NCBI GenBank assembly: GCA_036734945.1
Contig: DAIMXP010000004.1
Location: 62,001 to 126,000 of the forward strand
Length of the DNA: 64,000 nucleotides
Source: UBA4733 sp036734945
GTDB taxonomy: Bacteria > Chloroflexota > UBA4733
Direction: 5' to 3'
The notes below the pieces were generated by a model that saw nothing but the letters and a program-made list of their open reading frames with translations, was not told the DNA's origin and made no database searches. This document shows, piece after piece, positions 43,833-52,593 of this stretch. A program made the position numbers and the translations under genes. The first letter of the stretch is position 1, and the number at the start of each line of letters is the position of its first letter.

Positions 43833-43991
43833 GTGCCGCGCTCGGACGAAGGGGACCGGGAGCGGTCGCAGACGGAGGCAGCGACCTGGCACGCCATCGC
43901 GGTGGCTACCCTCGCGGCGCTAGCATGCGCGGTCCCAGTCTGCGTGCTGCTCGCCAAGCTGGCATGGTGGCGCATGATGACGCGCTATTGA
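43833..43991 (+). CDS. Possible small single-span membrane protein
   Basis: A 52-residue frame beginning VPRSDEGDRERSQTEAAT, with one hydrophobic segment (HAIAVATLAALACAVPVCVL) flanked by charged and aromatic residues (LAKLAWWRMMTRY). No family is recognised and there is no ribosome-binding site, but a promoter-like sequence is positioned for leaderless initiation at the GTG. The remaining part of this 460-bp intergenic region (43561-43720) holds only the SBP leader. Confidence 0.3.
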   Translation: MPRSDEGDRERSQTEAATWHAIAVATLAALACAVPVCVLLAKLAWWRMMTRY

Positions 43992-44018
43992 GCCGCGCTG
44001 CGGATAGGACGAACTTCG

Positions 44019-44888
44019 CTAACTGCTCGGTTGCTCCAGCCTGAGCAACCGAGCAGCGTTGTGCTCCACGATGTCGTCGTAGGTCGCCCGGTCGGCACAC
44101 AGCTCCTGCAACGCCACCAGGCTCTGCGCGGCGAAGCATTGCCGCGTCCGACCATTCGGGTAGGCGCCGCGGCCATCCAGGCATGGGCAATCTGTCGCCC
44201 ACATGAGCTTCGCCCGATGGCGGTTGACGAAGCCGCGGGCGAAATCCCGGTCTCGGGTGAGCGCGTTCAGAGCGGAGCCGGCGGAGAGATCGGCGTACAG
44301 GTTGGGGAACTCGCTGAGCCAACGATCAGTGAGTCCGCCCGCTACTACCGGGCCGGTCGGGTAAGCGGAATACCCCGACGCACTCGGGTCACGCGGGGCA
44401 TCGGCGCTGATGTTGGCCCACCAGGCCTGGGCGTGGCCGATGAAGGTTGTCTGCGGGTGCGCTCGCACGACCTCGCCAAACGCCTCAAAATTGAAGTTAT
44501 AGTTCCGGTATTCCAGGTGCAGCAGCACCGGCAACCCCAACTCGCCACAAAGCTGGTACATCGCCACCGCCTCCGGCGCGTCGCACGGCATATGGAGCTT
44601 GTGCTCACCGAAGCCACGCGCGCCCTCGCGATGGTACCGGCGGACGGTGTCCAGAGCGTCTGGCCGCCGCGGATCGACGTGAACAAACGGTATCAAGCGA
44701 TCTGGATGGGCCTGGCAGGCGGCCCAGGCCGCGGCGAGTGGGAAATCGTTCGCGGGTAGGCCGCGAGCAGCGTCAGCGGCGCCATCAATGGGTAGGACCA
44801 CTGTGAACCGGTGACCATGCACGTCCTGGTGCGCCAGCAAATGGTCGACGGTCCCGTACTCCCACAGATGTTCGTGCATGTCAATCAC
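44019..44888 (-). CDS. Amidohydrolase family 2 metal-dependent hydrolase
   Basis: 289 residues. Metal motif MIDMHEHLWEYG (H5, H7), second metal His in FIGHAQAWW, the His in LLHLEYRNYNF and the catalytic Asp in MWATDCPCLDG. The family includes decarboxylases and lactonases of aromatic or sugar acids (amidohydrolase_2). GTG at 44888 with AGGAGCGAGG upstream. Last gene of the six-gene operon starting with the SBP at 50519; a long hairpin covers its last codons. Confidence 0.87.
   Translation of the reverse strand: MIDMHEHLWEYGTVDHLLAHQDVHGHRFTVVLPIDGAADAARGLPANDFPLAAAWAACQAHPDRLIPFVHVDPRRPDALDTVRRYHREGARGFGEHKLHMPCDAPEAVAMYQLCGELGLPVLLHLEYRNYNFNFEAFGEVVRAHPQTTFIGHAQAWWANISADAPRDPSASGYSAYPTGPVVAGGLTDRWLSEFPNLYADLSAGSALNALTRDRDFARGFVNRHRAKLMWATDCPCLDGRGAYPNGRTRQCFAAQSLVALQELCADRATYDDIVEHNAARLLRLEQPSS
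44023..44056. terminator. 14-bp perfect hairpin overlapping the end of the amidohydrolase gene
   Basis: CTGCTCGGTTGCTC (44023-44036) and its exact complement at 44043-44056 with a 6-base loop. The stem lies in the last codons of the gene, leaving only the stop outside. Suitable as terminator for both this operon and the converging small ORF. Confidence 0.55.
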
Positions 44889-44969
44889 GGTAATCCTCGC
44901 TCCTTATTCCATGGACCGGTCGATCATACCTTAATCATTAGTCAGTGGGTCGCCGACAGGGGAACCGGC

Positions 44970-45710
44970 TTAGAGCCGGCTCGGTATCAGCACCAGTTCG
45001 GGTACGTGAGCCCGAGCAGGAAGCGCCGCCACAAAGACGCAGGCGTCGGCGACGTCATCGGGCTGCAGTGCCCTGGCGACGATCTCCGGCGGCGTGGGTG
45101 TCGGCCGTTTGAGCAGGAGCGGCGTGTCGGTGAGGCCGGGGAAGATCACGGTCGTGCGGATGCCGCGTTGCCGTTCCTCTTCCATGACGCCGTGTGCCAG
45201 CCCAACCATTCCGCGTTTGCTGGCCTGGTAGGCCACGCCGGAGACGTCCGGTCGGTTGGCGGCGTTAGAGGAGATGTAGATAATCAGCCCATCGCCCGCC
45301 GCCCGCATCCCCGGCAATACCGCCTGGGTGACATGGAAGGCGCCGGTGAGATTCGTGTCGAGCAACTCGCTCCAGACCTCGGGCGTGAGCCGGTCGAGCG
45401 CGCGCTCCCTGGTGTTGGTACCGGTAGCATACACCACGAGGTCGAACTGCCCCCATTCGGCGCTAACGCGGGCAACCGCGGCGTCGATGGCCGTCCGGTC
45501 GCGCACGTCGAGTGGGCAGACCAGCACCGTAGCCCCTCGCCCGCGCAGTTCTGTCGCCAGTTCGTCCAGGAGCGCCGCATTCCGCGCTGCCAGAGCGACC
45601 CTGGCTCCCATCCCGGCAAAGCGAGCGGCGATGGCGCGTCCGATGCCGCTACTCGCCCCCACGACCAACGTTACCCGCTGGGCCGACCGGGACTGACCTT
45701 GCCCATCCAA
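44970..45710 (-). CDS. Short-chain dehydrogenase/reductase
   Basis: 246 residues, the standard SDR length. Cofactor motif TLVVGASSGIGRA, the NAG-like ATGTN motif, catalytic Ser in YISSNAANRP and Tyr-Lys in AYQASKRG, and the PG motif in VIFPGLTDTP. The basic Arg in the ARN segment after strand 2 suggests NADP. TTG at 45710 chosen: GGAGG lies six bases before it and it gives the normal N-terminus; longer readings add Arg-rich shadow sequence. Located in the operon of the SBP at 50519, between the cysteine hydrolase and the amidohydrolase. Confidence 0.88.
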   Translation of the reverse strand: MDGQGQSRSAQRVTLVVGASSGIGRAIAARFAGMGARVALAARNAALLDELATELRGRGATVLVCPLDVRDRTAIDAAVARVSAEWGQFDLVVYATGTNTRERALDRLTPEVWSELLDTNLTGAFHVTQAVLPGMRAAGDGLIIYISSNAANRPDVSGVAYQASKRGMVGLAHGVMEEERQRGIRTTVIFPGLTDTPLLLKRPTPTPPEIVARALQPDDVADACVFVAALPARAHVPELVLIPSRL

Positions 45711-45843
45711 TCTATTCCTCCAGCCCTCGTTCGCGCCGCGATCATCGTAAGTCGCCATCGGCCGGTGCCGACGGGCCAACGGAAATGCCGACCTGGCCCC
45801 TGCTGCATGGCGACGGCAAGTGTAGCCTCTCCGGCGGCCAGCC

Positions 45844-46674
45844 CTAGGAGCGAGCTGACCGCGCGGCAGTGATCGTCTGGCAGGCCGCGATGTACTGCGC
45901 AAAGCCGATGCTGTCGCCGACCTTGAGTTCGAAGTATTTGATGGCGATGCGGGTTACCAGGCGGTCAGCGAAAGTCTCCGGGTACTCCACCCCCAGGGTT
46001 GCCTCCCGGATCAGGAAGATGCGGTAGCCGTAGCCCAGCATCTCCCGTGTGGCGGCGGCCGCGTCGAGGATGCACATGTTCGTGGCGAACCCGGTGAACA
46101 CCAGATTCTTGATGCCCTGGCTCCGGCATATGCGGTCGAACTGTGCGCCGGTCAGAATTACCTGATCGCCCGGTTCGGCATCGCAGGAGGAAAGGATGCG
46201 CATCTGGCCCCAGCCCGCCCAATCCATGTAGCCGCGCCCATGGGTCCGCTCGGCCCGTTCCTTGTTCCAGCCAGTGTTCACCTCGGCTGGCCGCGGCCGC
46301 ACCGGAGCCGACGGGGATCCGCTCTCCTCCTCCAGCATGTGGTGCACCGACTCGTATTGCATGGCGATGTTCGCCGGCTCGACGTGAAAGATCGGCAAAC
46401 CCGCGGCTCGCGAGGCGGCGATGGCCGGACGGATGTACCGCTCGGCAATGCGTACCGCTTCCTCCTGGCTCTCGCGTGTGCCCATGTCCACCAGGAATGC
46501 GTCCGGCACCGCCGGGCCGCCGGCATCCCCCACATTCCAGAGGTGCAGCGCGACAAACCCGGTCTCCCGCGGATCAAGCGTATAGGGCGTCTCTACCCAA
46601 CCCGCGCCGTCGAGGCTCGGCGTCTCCCAATGCCGCCCGACGAGGCGCAAGGCGACCGCCGCTTCCACTGCCAT
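45844..46674 (-). CDS. Isochorismatase-like cysteine hydrolase with altered catalytic residues
   Basis: 276 residues. The nucleophile region is conserved: LVFTGFATNMCILDAAAATREMLGYGY with C201. The first catalytic motif, usually a strand ending VVDMWN or IDMQ, reads FVALHLWNVGD, placing His44 where Asp is expected, and the usual Lys motif is not obvious near VILTGAQFD. Members hydrolyse amides or carbamoyl groups with a Cys-Lys-Asp triad. The insertion between residues 110 and 165 is longer than in small members. Fourth gene of the operon, after the DegT aminotransferase. Confidence 0.83.
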   Translation of the reverse strand: MAVEAAVALRLVGRHWETPSLDGAGWVETPYTLDPRETGFVALHLWNVGDAGGPAVPDAFLVDMGTRESQEEAVRIAERYIRPAIAASRAAGLPIFHVEPANIAMQYESVHHMLEEESGSPSAPVRPRPAEVNTGWNKERAERTHGRGYMDWAGWGQMRILSSCDAEPGDQVILTGAQFDRICRSQGIKNLVFTGFATNMCILDAAAATREMLGYGYRIFLIREATLGVEYPETFADRLVTRIAIKYFELKVGDSIGFAQYIAACQTITAARSARS

Positions 46675-46701
46675 CAGTTACTCCTGTCGTTACCCGCCTG
46701 C

Positions 46702-47949
46702 CTACACGCGGTTCGCCTCCGCTACCTGCCGCACGATCGCAGCGGCCAGCGCACAGTGCTCCGGCTGGTACTTCTCACAGAAGGAAGACCAGCGGATGAA
46801 GGTCTCCAGAAAGGCCTGGGCCGTCGGGCAGGAGTCGCCGCCATAGGCGTAGTCGCGCGAGGCCGGCGGCTTGCTGTAGGGGTAGACCTGTGCGCTGACC
46901 TTCTCCTGCAAGAACGGCAGGGCAGCCGGCATCAGGTAATAGCGGCAGGTGCTTGCCCCCGGAATGCCGCCGGTGGCGCACTGTTGGCCGAACTCGTCAG
47001 CGCTGCAGCGGAAGGCCGCCGGATCAATGCTGAAGCCCACCATCCAGGCCGAATAGACGTCTACATAGTCGGGAATTGGCAGCGGCGTAATCCCCGGGAT
47101 GCGCGCCAGCTCTTCGGTCAATAGCCGAACCATCCGATCCCGCTGCGCCACCTGTTCGTGGATGATCTCCAACTGCGCCAGCGTGATGGCGGCGGTACAT
47201 TCCGGCATGCGTAAGGCGTTGCCTTCAGCGACGTGCATGCGACCGAAGCCAGGTTTGTTCAGCCCGCCCCGGCTCTGGCCGAGGAAGCGCGCGCGCTCCG
47301 CCACTGCATCGTCGTTCGTGACCAGGCAGCCGCCGGTGTCCGAACCCATGGTCTTCTCCGCGTCGAAGGAGAAGCCGGCGGCATCGCCCAGCGTGCCGGC
47401 GATCCGCCCCTTGTAGCGGCCGAACACCGCCTGGCAGACGTCCTCCACCACAAACAGGTCGTGCTGCCGCGCCAGGGCGACAATCGGGTCCATGTCGCAG
47501 ATCAGGCCCGTCTTATGCACCGCCAGGATCGCCCGCGTGCGATCCGTGATCAAGGGGGCGATTGTCTCCGCGCTGATGTTGACAGTCCCTGGCGCTGTGT
47601 CCGCGAAGACGGGAATGTAGTGCTGGTTGATCAGCCCCATAACGGTGCCGTAGTCGGTGATCGGGCTGACAATCACCTCGTCACCAGGCTCGAACGGCAA
47701 CGCCATGGCGAGCAGCAGCAGCGCTGGCGTGCAGCCGGGCGTGGCAATGCAGTGCTTGACCCCTATCTCTGCGGCGAAGCGCTGCTCGAAGCGCGAGATC
47801 ATGCTCACGCGCAGCCCACTCTGGACCACCTCTTCCAGATAGCGCATGGCGTTGGGACCCATGGTGCGGGGGAACGGGGTTGGCAGTTTCCCCGGTTCCC
47901 AGTTCTGCGCGGCGGCGCCATACGTCGCTCGCTCCGTCAACACTGCCAT
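46702..47949 (-). CDS. DegT/DnrJ/EryC1/StrS family aminotransferase
   Basis: 415-residue PLP enzyme. Schiff-base lysine K199 in FSFDAEKTMGSDTGG, PLP Asp/Gln in VVEDVCQAVFGRYKG, and the N-terminal substrate loop with FEQRFAAEIGVKHCIATPGCTPAL. The family makes amino-deoxysugars or transaminates keto-cyclitols; catabolic deaminating members exist. In an operon with a solute-binding protein and a deacetylase, breakdown of an imported amino sugar is plausible but inferred. Confidence 0.9.
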   Translation of the reverse strand: MAVLTERATYGAAAQNWEPGKLPTPFPRTMGPNAMRYLEEVVQSGLRVSMISRFEQRFAAEIGVKHCIATPGCTPALLLLAMALPFEPGDEVIVSPITDYGTVMGLINQHYIPVFADTAPGTVNISAETIAPLITDRTRAILAVHKTGLICDMDPIVALARQHDLFVVEDVCQAVFGRYKGRIAGTLGDAAGFSFDAEKTMGSDTGGCLVTNDDAVAERARFLGQSRGGLNKPGFGRMHVAEGNALRMPECTAAITLAQLEIIHEQVAQRDRMVRLLTEELARIPGITPLPIPDYVDVYSAWMVGFSIDPAAFRCSADEFGQQCATGGIPGASTCRYYLMPAALPFLQEKVSAQVYPYSKPPASRDYAYGGDSCPTAQAFLETFIRWSSFCEKYQPEHCALAAAIVRQVAEANRV

Positions 47950-47982
47950 CGTGTTCCTCCTCCTTTGTCGTTCGGTCCCCGG

Positions 47983-49005
47983 TCACTGTTGGAGCGGCAA
48001 CGCAGTCGCCCCATCCTGCTGGATCAGCCGCAGACGGCGCTCGGCGGAAAGGTCGACGTCGACCAGCGGTTTTCCCACTTTGCGGTAGAGTGGCGCAGGG
48101 TGGCCGTCGATCTCCACGGCACGCGTGCCGGCCGGCAGGGCCAGCGTGACCGTGCGGCGGCGTACGGCCGGCGGCAGGCCCGGTGTCGTGATGGTGTACG
48201 TGCCTGCTTGTCCCTCGCCGGCCAGACGAATCTGCGTGTGCCGCCGAGTCAGGCGGTAGTCCACCGGATCTTCCACGGTGGCCAGCCAGACCGCGTCGGC
48301 GCCTACCGTCACCACCGTCTCGATCCGTTCCCGCAGTTGGGCGGCAGAGCAGTCCTTGTTCGGGTGTACTGCAACTTCCAGGGGGCAATGCAGGTAGTCG
48401 ATGATCCAGCCCCGGTCGCGCTGGGCGTGCTGAATGTTGCGAAACGGGTCGAACTCCGAAAAGAACGGACCGTAGCCCTGGGTGTGCAGAAAGGTCCGAT
48501 TCAGCCAGAGCAGGTCCGCGTCGTCCGGGCGGTTCAAGGCGTCGGTGATGCCCATTGCCCCCAGGTAGCCGAAGCGACGGCAGCCCTCAAGGGCCCCTTC
48601 GTTCATATTGGCGTTGGAGCCGGGTGCACAGTAGATCGTGACCGGCTGCCCGATCGCCTGCTCCAGGACCTCCTTCGCTCGCCCCAACTCCAGATTGGCA
48701 GTCTCGGCGTTGACCATCTGGTGCGACCAGGAGTGGTTGCCCACCCCCCAGCCGCGCTCTACCATGTCCCGCAATTCTTCCGCGCCCATGTGGTGGTAGC
48801 CGTGGAAACTGGAGCCAGGGAGGTTGCGTACCTCGCCCATCTGCCCGACCATTACCTCCAGGTGCCCCGGCACGCCAAACTCCTCCAGGATCGGTATCGT
48901 GAAACGGTGCAGGTCGCTCAGGGCCTCATCGAAGGTGATGGAGTAGACCCAGCGCCGATCAGCGGGCCAGGTACAGACCGTGGGAACGGCGGGGTGCTCG
49001 GTCAC
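47983..49005 (-). CDS. Polysaccharide deacetylase (CE4/NodB-type)
   Basis: 340 residues. CE4 metal triad: D26 in YSITFDEALS and H91/H95 in GNHSWSHQ; a later APGSN block corresponds to the RxP motif and IDYLHCP to the substrate strand. The last 90 residues form a beta-rich extension (TYTITTPGLPPAVRRRTVTLA, RKVGKPLVDVDLS). No signal peptide is visible. GTG at 49005 with AGGGAG five bases upstream. Immediately follows the SBP gene (14 bp), so the deacetylated substrate is probably what that SBP collects. Confidence 0.87.
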   Translation of the reverse strand: MTEHPAVPTVCTWPADRRWVYSITFDEALSDLHRFTIPILEEFGVPGHLEVMVGQMGEVRNLPGSSFHGYHHMGAEELRDMVERGWGVGNHSWSHQMVNAETANLELGRAKEVLEQAIGQPVTIYCAPGSNANMNEGALEGCRRFGYLGAMGITDALNRPDDADLLWLNRTFLHTQGYGPFFSEFDPFRNIQHAQRDRGWIIDYLHCPLEVAVHPNKDCSAAQLRERIETVVTVGADAVWLATVEDPVDYRLTRRHTQIRLAGEGQAGTYTITTPGLPPAVRRRTVTLALPAGTRAVEIDGHPAPLYRKVGKPLVDVDLSAERRLRLIQQDGATALPLQQ

Positions 49006-49019
49006 GTTTGCTCCCTGAC

Positions 49020-50519
49020 TCAGCACACGCAGCCGCCATCCTGCAGGTAGCCGGTCGCCTTCTGCTGGAGGGTAGTCAGCATGTTGTTCACGTCGATGGT
49101 GCCCGCCGTCAGGCTCTTCCAGTTGTCGGACCAGTCCTTCTCGATGTCGGACTCGTGGAGGATGAGGGGAGCGCCCCGGCTTCGGGCGATACTCTGCTGG
49201 TACACGTTCGCATCCTCGAACGGAAACAGCGTCACCGGCTGCACGTTCTTGTTGGCGGCGTAGCGCCCGCCGCCGAGCTGGGCGATCTGCGGTTGAGCCG
49301 CCGCGCTGAGCAGGTACTTGTTGAGCGCCCAGGCTTGCTCCGGCTGTTTGGCGCCGGCACCGATGTAGTTGCAGTTGTTGGCAAGGTCCACCGGGCGCAG
49401 GCCAGTGGGACCCTTGGGCAGTGGCGCTATCTCCACGGTGAAGAGGCTCTTGGGGACGATCTGGTCCTGCACGGTCCGCGCCTCGAAGGAGCCGGTCATG
49501 AGCATGGCCAGGGTCGCCTTGGTGAAGTCGCCCCCGCCGGCCACCTTGTACTTGGTGTTGAAGTCGCTGGCGAACTGCAAGGCGTCGGTCTGCTCTTTCG
49601 TATTGAAGGTCGCCTGCTTGAAGTCGGCAGAATACGGGGCCGCGCCCCAGGCCCACATGATCATCCAGTAGTCGGGCAGGTAGGGGAGCGAGCTGTTGTC
49701 GTAGCCATACACGGTCGTCTGGCCGCCCGAGCTCTTGGTGAGCTTCTGCGCAGCGTCCAGCAGTGCCTGCCAGGTCCAGGTTCCCGCCTGTTCCATCTGG
49801 CGCGGCGTCTGCATGCCCGCTTGCTTGAAGAGGTCGGCGTTGTACCAGATCTCCTTGCCGTTGGTGAACCAGGCGAGGCCGTACAGCTTGCCCTTGTCGT
49901 GTTCGGTGGCGGCGGGATAGAAGTCGCTGGCCGAAACGCTCTTATCGGTGGCCAGGAACTGGTCGAGCGGCTGGATCACCTGATGCTGGATAAAGCCCGA
50001 AAGCCAGCCGAAGTAGCCGTACAGGTAGTCGTAGTAGCCGCCGCCGGCGTAAGTCGTCAGCGCCTTCTCGCTGGCCTTGCCGAACTCCACGGTGTCGCGT
50101 TGGATCTGGACTCCGCCGTTCGCGGCACTGAAGCCGCTGAGCATCGTGTTCCAGCTATCCTGCCAGACCTTCTGGCCGGTGTCGACCCAGAGGAACTGCA
50201 CAGCAGTCTTGGCAGCATTGGGCGCAGCACTCGCCGCCGTGCTTGCACTCACGGCCGTGGTCGCGCTGCTGGCGGCAGTGCTTAGACTACTGACGGCTGC
50301 CGCACTGCTCGTCACCGAGGATGCGGCACTGGAGGCAGCCCCAGTCGTCGGGACCGCCGCGGCGGTCAGTGTGCTCGAAGCGCTCGCCAACGCGCTGGCA
50401 CTTGTACTCGCAAGCGACCCTGTGCTGCTCCCGCCGCAGGCGGCGAGGAGGGCGCTCCCGAAGCCCACCCCGCCGATTCCCTTGAGCATTTGTCTTCGCG
50501 TTACCCGTCCAGGTCTCAT
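49020..50519 (-). CDS. Extracellular solute-binding lipoprotein heading a six-gene operon
   Basis: 499 residues. Leader with RVTRRQMLKGIGG, lipobox ALLAAC (C28), linker of about 65 Ala/Ser/Thr residues, binding domain from TAVQFLWVDTGQKVWQDSW with IWYNADLFKQAGMQTP and TLAMLMTGSFEART blocks. ATG at 50519 with AAGGAG upstream and a near-perfect promoter at 50622-50650. Downstream, without terminators, come polysaccharide deacetylase, DegT aminotransferase, cysteine hydrolase, SDR and amidohydrolase. Confidence 0.92.
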   Translation of the reverse strand: MRPGRVTRRQMLKGIGGVGFGSALLAACGGSSTGSLASTSASALASASSTLTAAAVPTTGAASSAASSVTSSAAAVSSLSTAASSATTAVSASTAASAAPNAAKTAVQFLWVDTGQKVWQDSWNTMLSGFSAANGGVQIQRDTVEFGKASEKALTTYAGGGYYDYLYGYFGWLSGFIQHQVIQPLDQFLATDKSVSASDFYPAATEHDKGKLYGLAWFTNGKEIWYNADLFKQAGMQTPRQMEQAGTWTWQALLDAAQKLTKSSGGQTTVYGYDNSSLPYLPDYWMIMWAWGAAPYSADFKQATFNTKEQTDALQFASDFNTKYKVAGGGDFTKATLAMLMTGSFEARTVQDQIVPKSLFTVEIAPLPKGPTGLRPVDLANNCNYIGAGAKQPEQAWALNKYLLSAAAQPQIAQLGGGRYAANKNVQPVTLFPFEDANVYQQSIARSRGAPLILHESDIEKDWSDNWKSLTAGTIDVNNMLTTLQQKATGYLQDGGCVC

Positions 50520-50621
50520 GCCAGACTCCTTTCTCTCGTTGCGATATGCTGCTCTGCCAACTGCCCCATAGTGGCCAGCCAGGCGGTACCAGGTTCCGAA
50601 GCTACGCTGCCCGACACCGCC

Positions 50622-50650
50622 AGTATAGGACAGCGAGTTCACTTTGTCAA
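50622..50650 (-). promoter_or_regulatory. Sigma70-type promoter of the six-gene SBP operon
   Basis: Minus strand TTGACA (50650-50645), 17-bp spacer, TATACT (50627-50622), the best promoter match in the window. Confidence 0.8.
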
Positions 50651-50681
50651 GATACTGTATGAAGCCATCTGAAGTGCGCAC

Positions 50682-50710
50682 TTGACGATTCCAGTTGCGA
50701 TCCGTACACT
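50682..50710 (+). promoter_or_regulatory. Sigma70-type promoter of the SBP gene at 50993
   Basis: TTGACG (50682-50687), 17-bp spacer, TACACT (50705-50710). It lies about 280 bases before the start codon. Confidence 0.55.
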
Positions 50711-50992
50711 AGCCATGCCGTGCGGTGCCGAAGACGCTTATCGGGCAATCGTGATCCAGGCGAAGATGCCGCGCGCCGTTGACGGCGATGCGGTTTTCTT
50801 GTGCCTCGGACAAAGGAGCGGCGAAGTCCAGCGGCGCCGGTTGACTTGCCGGGCAGGTGAAACGTCCCACAACACTGTGTAGCCGACGCTCGTGTAAGAT
50901 TTTCTCACACAAGATGCGGCCGGCCATCTGGGGCTGGCAGCCTTCCCGCTACGGGAAAGACGCAGAACCGGATACAATGAAAGGAACCACGT

Positions 50993-52528
50993 ATGCAGTC
51001 ATCTCCCTCCTTCCGACCGATTCGCCGCCGAGCCTTTCTGGCGACGGCTGCCAGTATAGGCGCAACACTGGCGTTAACCGCTTGTGGCGGCGCCGCAGCG
51101 ACTACCGCGACGGCATCCCTGGCCAGCAGCAACGCAGCCTCGTCGGCAACCACGGCGTCGAGCGCGGCGCTGACTACATCGACCACCGCAAGCCAATCCG
51201 CAACGGCGGCACAGGCTGCCACTTCCTCCACCGCCGCCGTCATCAGCAGCGCCGCAGCCAAACCGGCGACCGCCGGAGTGACGGTCACCTGGTGGAGTGG
51301 CTGGGGCTCCGGCGGCATAACGGGGCAGACCTTCGATCAGGTCGCCGCCGCCGCGAACCAGGCGGCGCTCGGTTACCACGTGCAGCACGAGCCCCAAAGT
51401 AGCGTCGCCAAGAAACTGGCCACCGTCATCGCCGCCCGCACGCCGCCCGATGTCGAAGTCGGCAACCTCTCCTATCCAGAGTTCTGGACAACCGGCCAGG
51501 CGATGGCGCTGGACAGCTACCTCGCCAAGAGTCAGACGCTGAAGCGAGAAGATTTGCTCGACACCTCCTGGAAGTTCGGTACGTATCTGGGCCACACCTA
51601 TGGCGTACCGGCGGCCGAGGCCTTCGTCCGCTGGGGGACGGTCGCCAACACGGACCTCCTGGCCAAGCGCGGGCTGGACCCCACGCAGGTCCCGACCAAC
51701 TGGAGTGACCTGCTGGAATGGCACAAGGAGTTGACGGTGCTCGACCCCGCCACCAAGGCGATCACGCAGCTCGGTCTGGACCCGCTGGACGCCATGGGCG
51801 GCTCCGCCTCCGGTGGTGATCCATTCTTCTGGGGGCCGTCCTTTGGTTTGGGGACCGGTTATTACGACGAGGGCGCCGGCAAGTTCAACCTGGTGACCCC
51901 GCAGCTCACCGATGCGCTGACCACGATCAAGAGCTTCTACGACGCCGCCGGTGGCTACGCTGCGGTGCAGACGTTCCACAAGACGAACGGCACATGGACC
52001 GGCGCCAAAGCAGGCATCGTGTTGGGGACCCAGGCCATGCAGATCAACGGCTACTGGACGCCCGGCTCCCTCACCAAGTTGGCGCCCACCAAGCACTACG
52101 TGTATACCTGGGCGCCGGTGAGTGCCGACCGCAAGGGGACGAAGATGCAATCAGCCGGCGGCCACTTCGCCGTGCTCCCCAAGGGATCACCGCACGTCGA
52201 CCAGGCCTTCTCCTTTGCCGAGTTCCTCACCGGAGAGCCGGCCGAGAAGATCATCTTCGACGGTAATGGGTTCCTCGGCGCCCGCAAGTCCTTTCTCGCC
52301 AAGGTGGATGCGAAGCAGTATCCGGGAATTGACTTCTATCTGCAGTCGGCAACAACGGCCGGTGAGCAATGGGCAGATCCGGTCGATCCGATCGAAAGCT
52401 TCTTTTCAGACAACTGGCAAACGCAGTACACCAAGGTCTTCCAGGGGCAACTGACGCCGCAGGATGCGCTCAGCCAACTGCAGCAGCTCTGCACGGCGCA
52501 ACTGGCCAAGCAACTCGGCAAGAGCTGA
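50993..52528 (+). CDS. Extracellular solute-binding lipoprotein
   Basis: 511 residues. Leader with PIRRRAFLATAAS, lipobox ALTAC (C31), linker of about 65 residues, binding domain from GVTVTWWSGWGSGGITGQTFD. Blocks such as VIAARTPPDVEVGNLSYPEFW and AGIVLGTQAMQINGYW are typical of sugar-type SBPs. ATG at 50993 with AAAGGAA upstream. Appears monocistronic: a strong hairpin follows 14 bp after the stop and the next gene converges. Confidence 0.92.
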   Translation: MQSSPSFRPIRRRAFLATAASIGATLALTACGGAAATTATASLASSNAASSATTASSAALTTSTTASQSATAAQAATSSTAAVISSAAAKPATAGVTVTWWSGWGSGGITGQTFDQVAAAANQAALGYHVQHEPQSSVAKKLATVIAARTPPDVEVGNLSYPEFWTTGQAMALDSYLAKSQTLKREDLLDTSWKFGTYLGHTYGVPAAEAFVRWGTVANTDLLAKRGLDPTQVPTNWSDLLEWHKELTVLDPATKAITQLGLDPLDAMGGSASGGDPFFWGPSFGLGTGYYDEGAGKFNLVTPQLTDALTTIKSFYDAAGGYAAVQTFHKTNGTWTGAKAGIVLGTQAMQINGYWTPGSLTKLAPTKHYVYTWAPVSADRKGTKMQSAGGHFAVLPKGSPHVDQAFSFAEFLTGEPAEKIIFDGNGFLGARKSFLAKVDAKQYPGIDFYLQSATTAGEQWADPVDPIESFFSDNWQTQYTKVFQGQLTPQDALSQLQQLCTAQLAKQLGKS

Positions 52529-52542
52529 GCTCGACCTTCCTA

Positions 52543-52567
52543 GGGCGGCGAAGATACTTCGCCGCCC
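52543..52567. terminator. Bidirectional terminator between converging SBP genes
   Basis: GGGCGGCGAAG (52543-52553), 3-base loop, CTTCGCCGCCC (52557-52567): an 11-bp perfect GC-rich stem in the 65-bp gap. Confidence 0.8.
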
Positions 52568-52593
52568 CATGAGGACCTGCGCCGGATCGCTGA

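Larger units (their letters stand above)
50520..50992. other. Divergent control region between two SBP genes
   Basis: 473 bases with opposed promoters (50622-50650 minus, 50682-50710 plus). The plus-strand leader is therefore about 275 bases long; it contains an imperfect dyad GTGTAAGA-TTT-TCTCACAC at about 50892-50910 that could be an operator or leader hairpin. No coding region is convincing. Confidence 0.5.

Noticed and set aside
47233..49050. Plus-strand open frame of 605 codons
   Set aside because: Antisense to the DegT aminotransferase and polysaccharide deacetylase genes, which have catalytic motifs and ribosome-binding sites.
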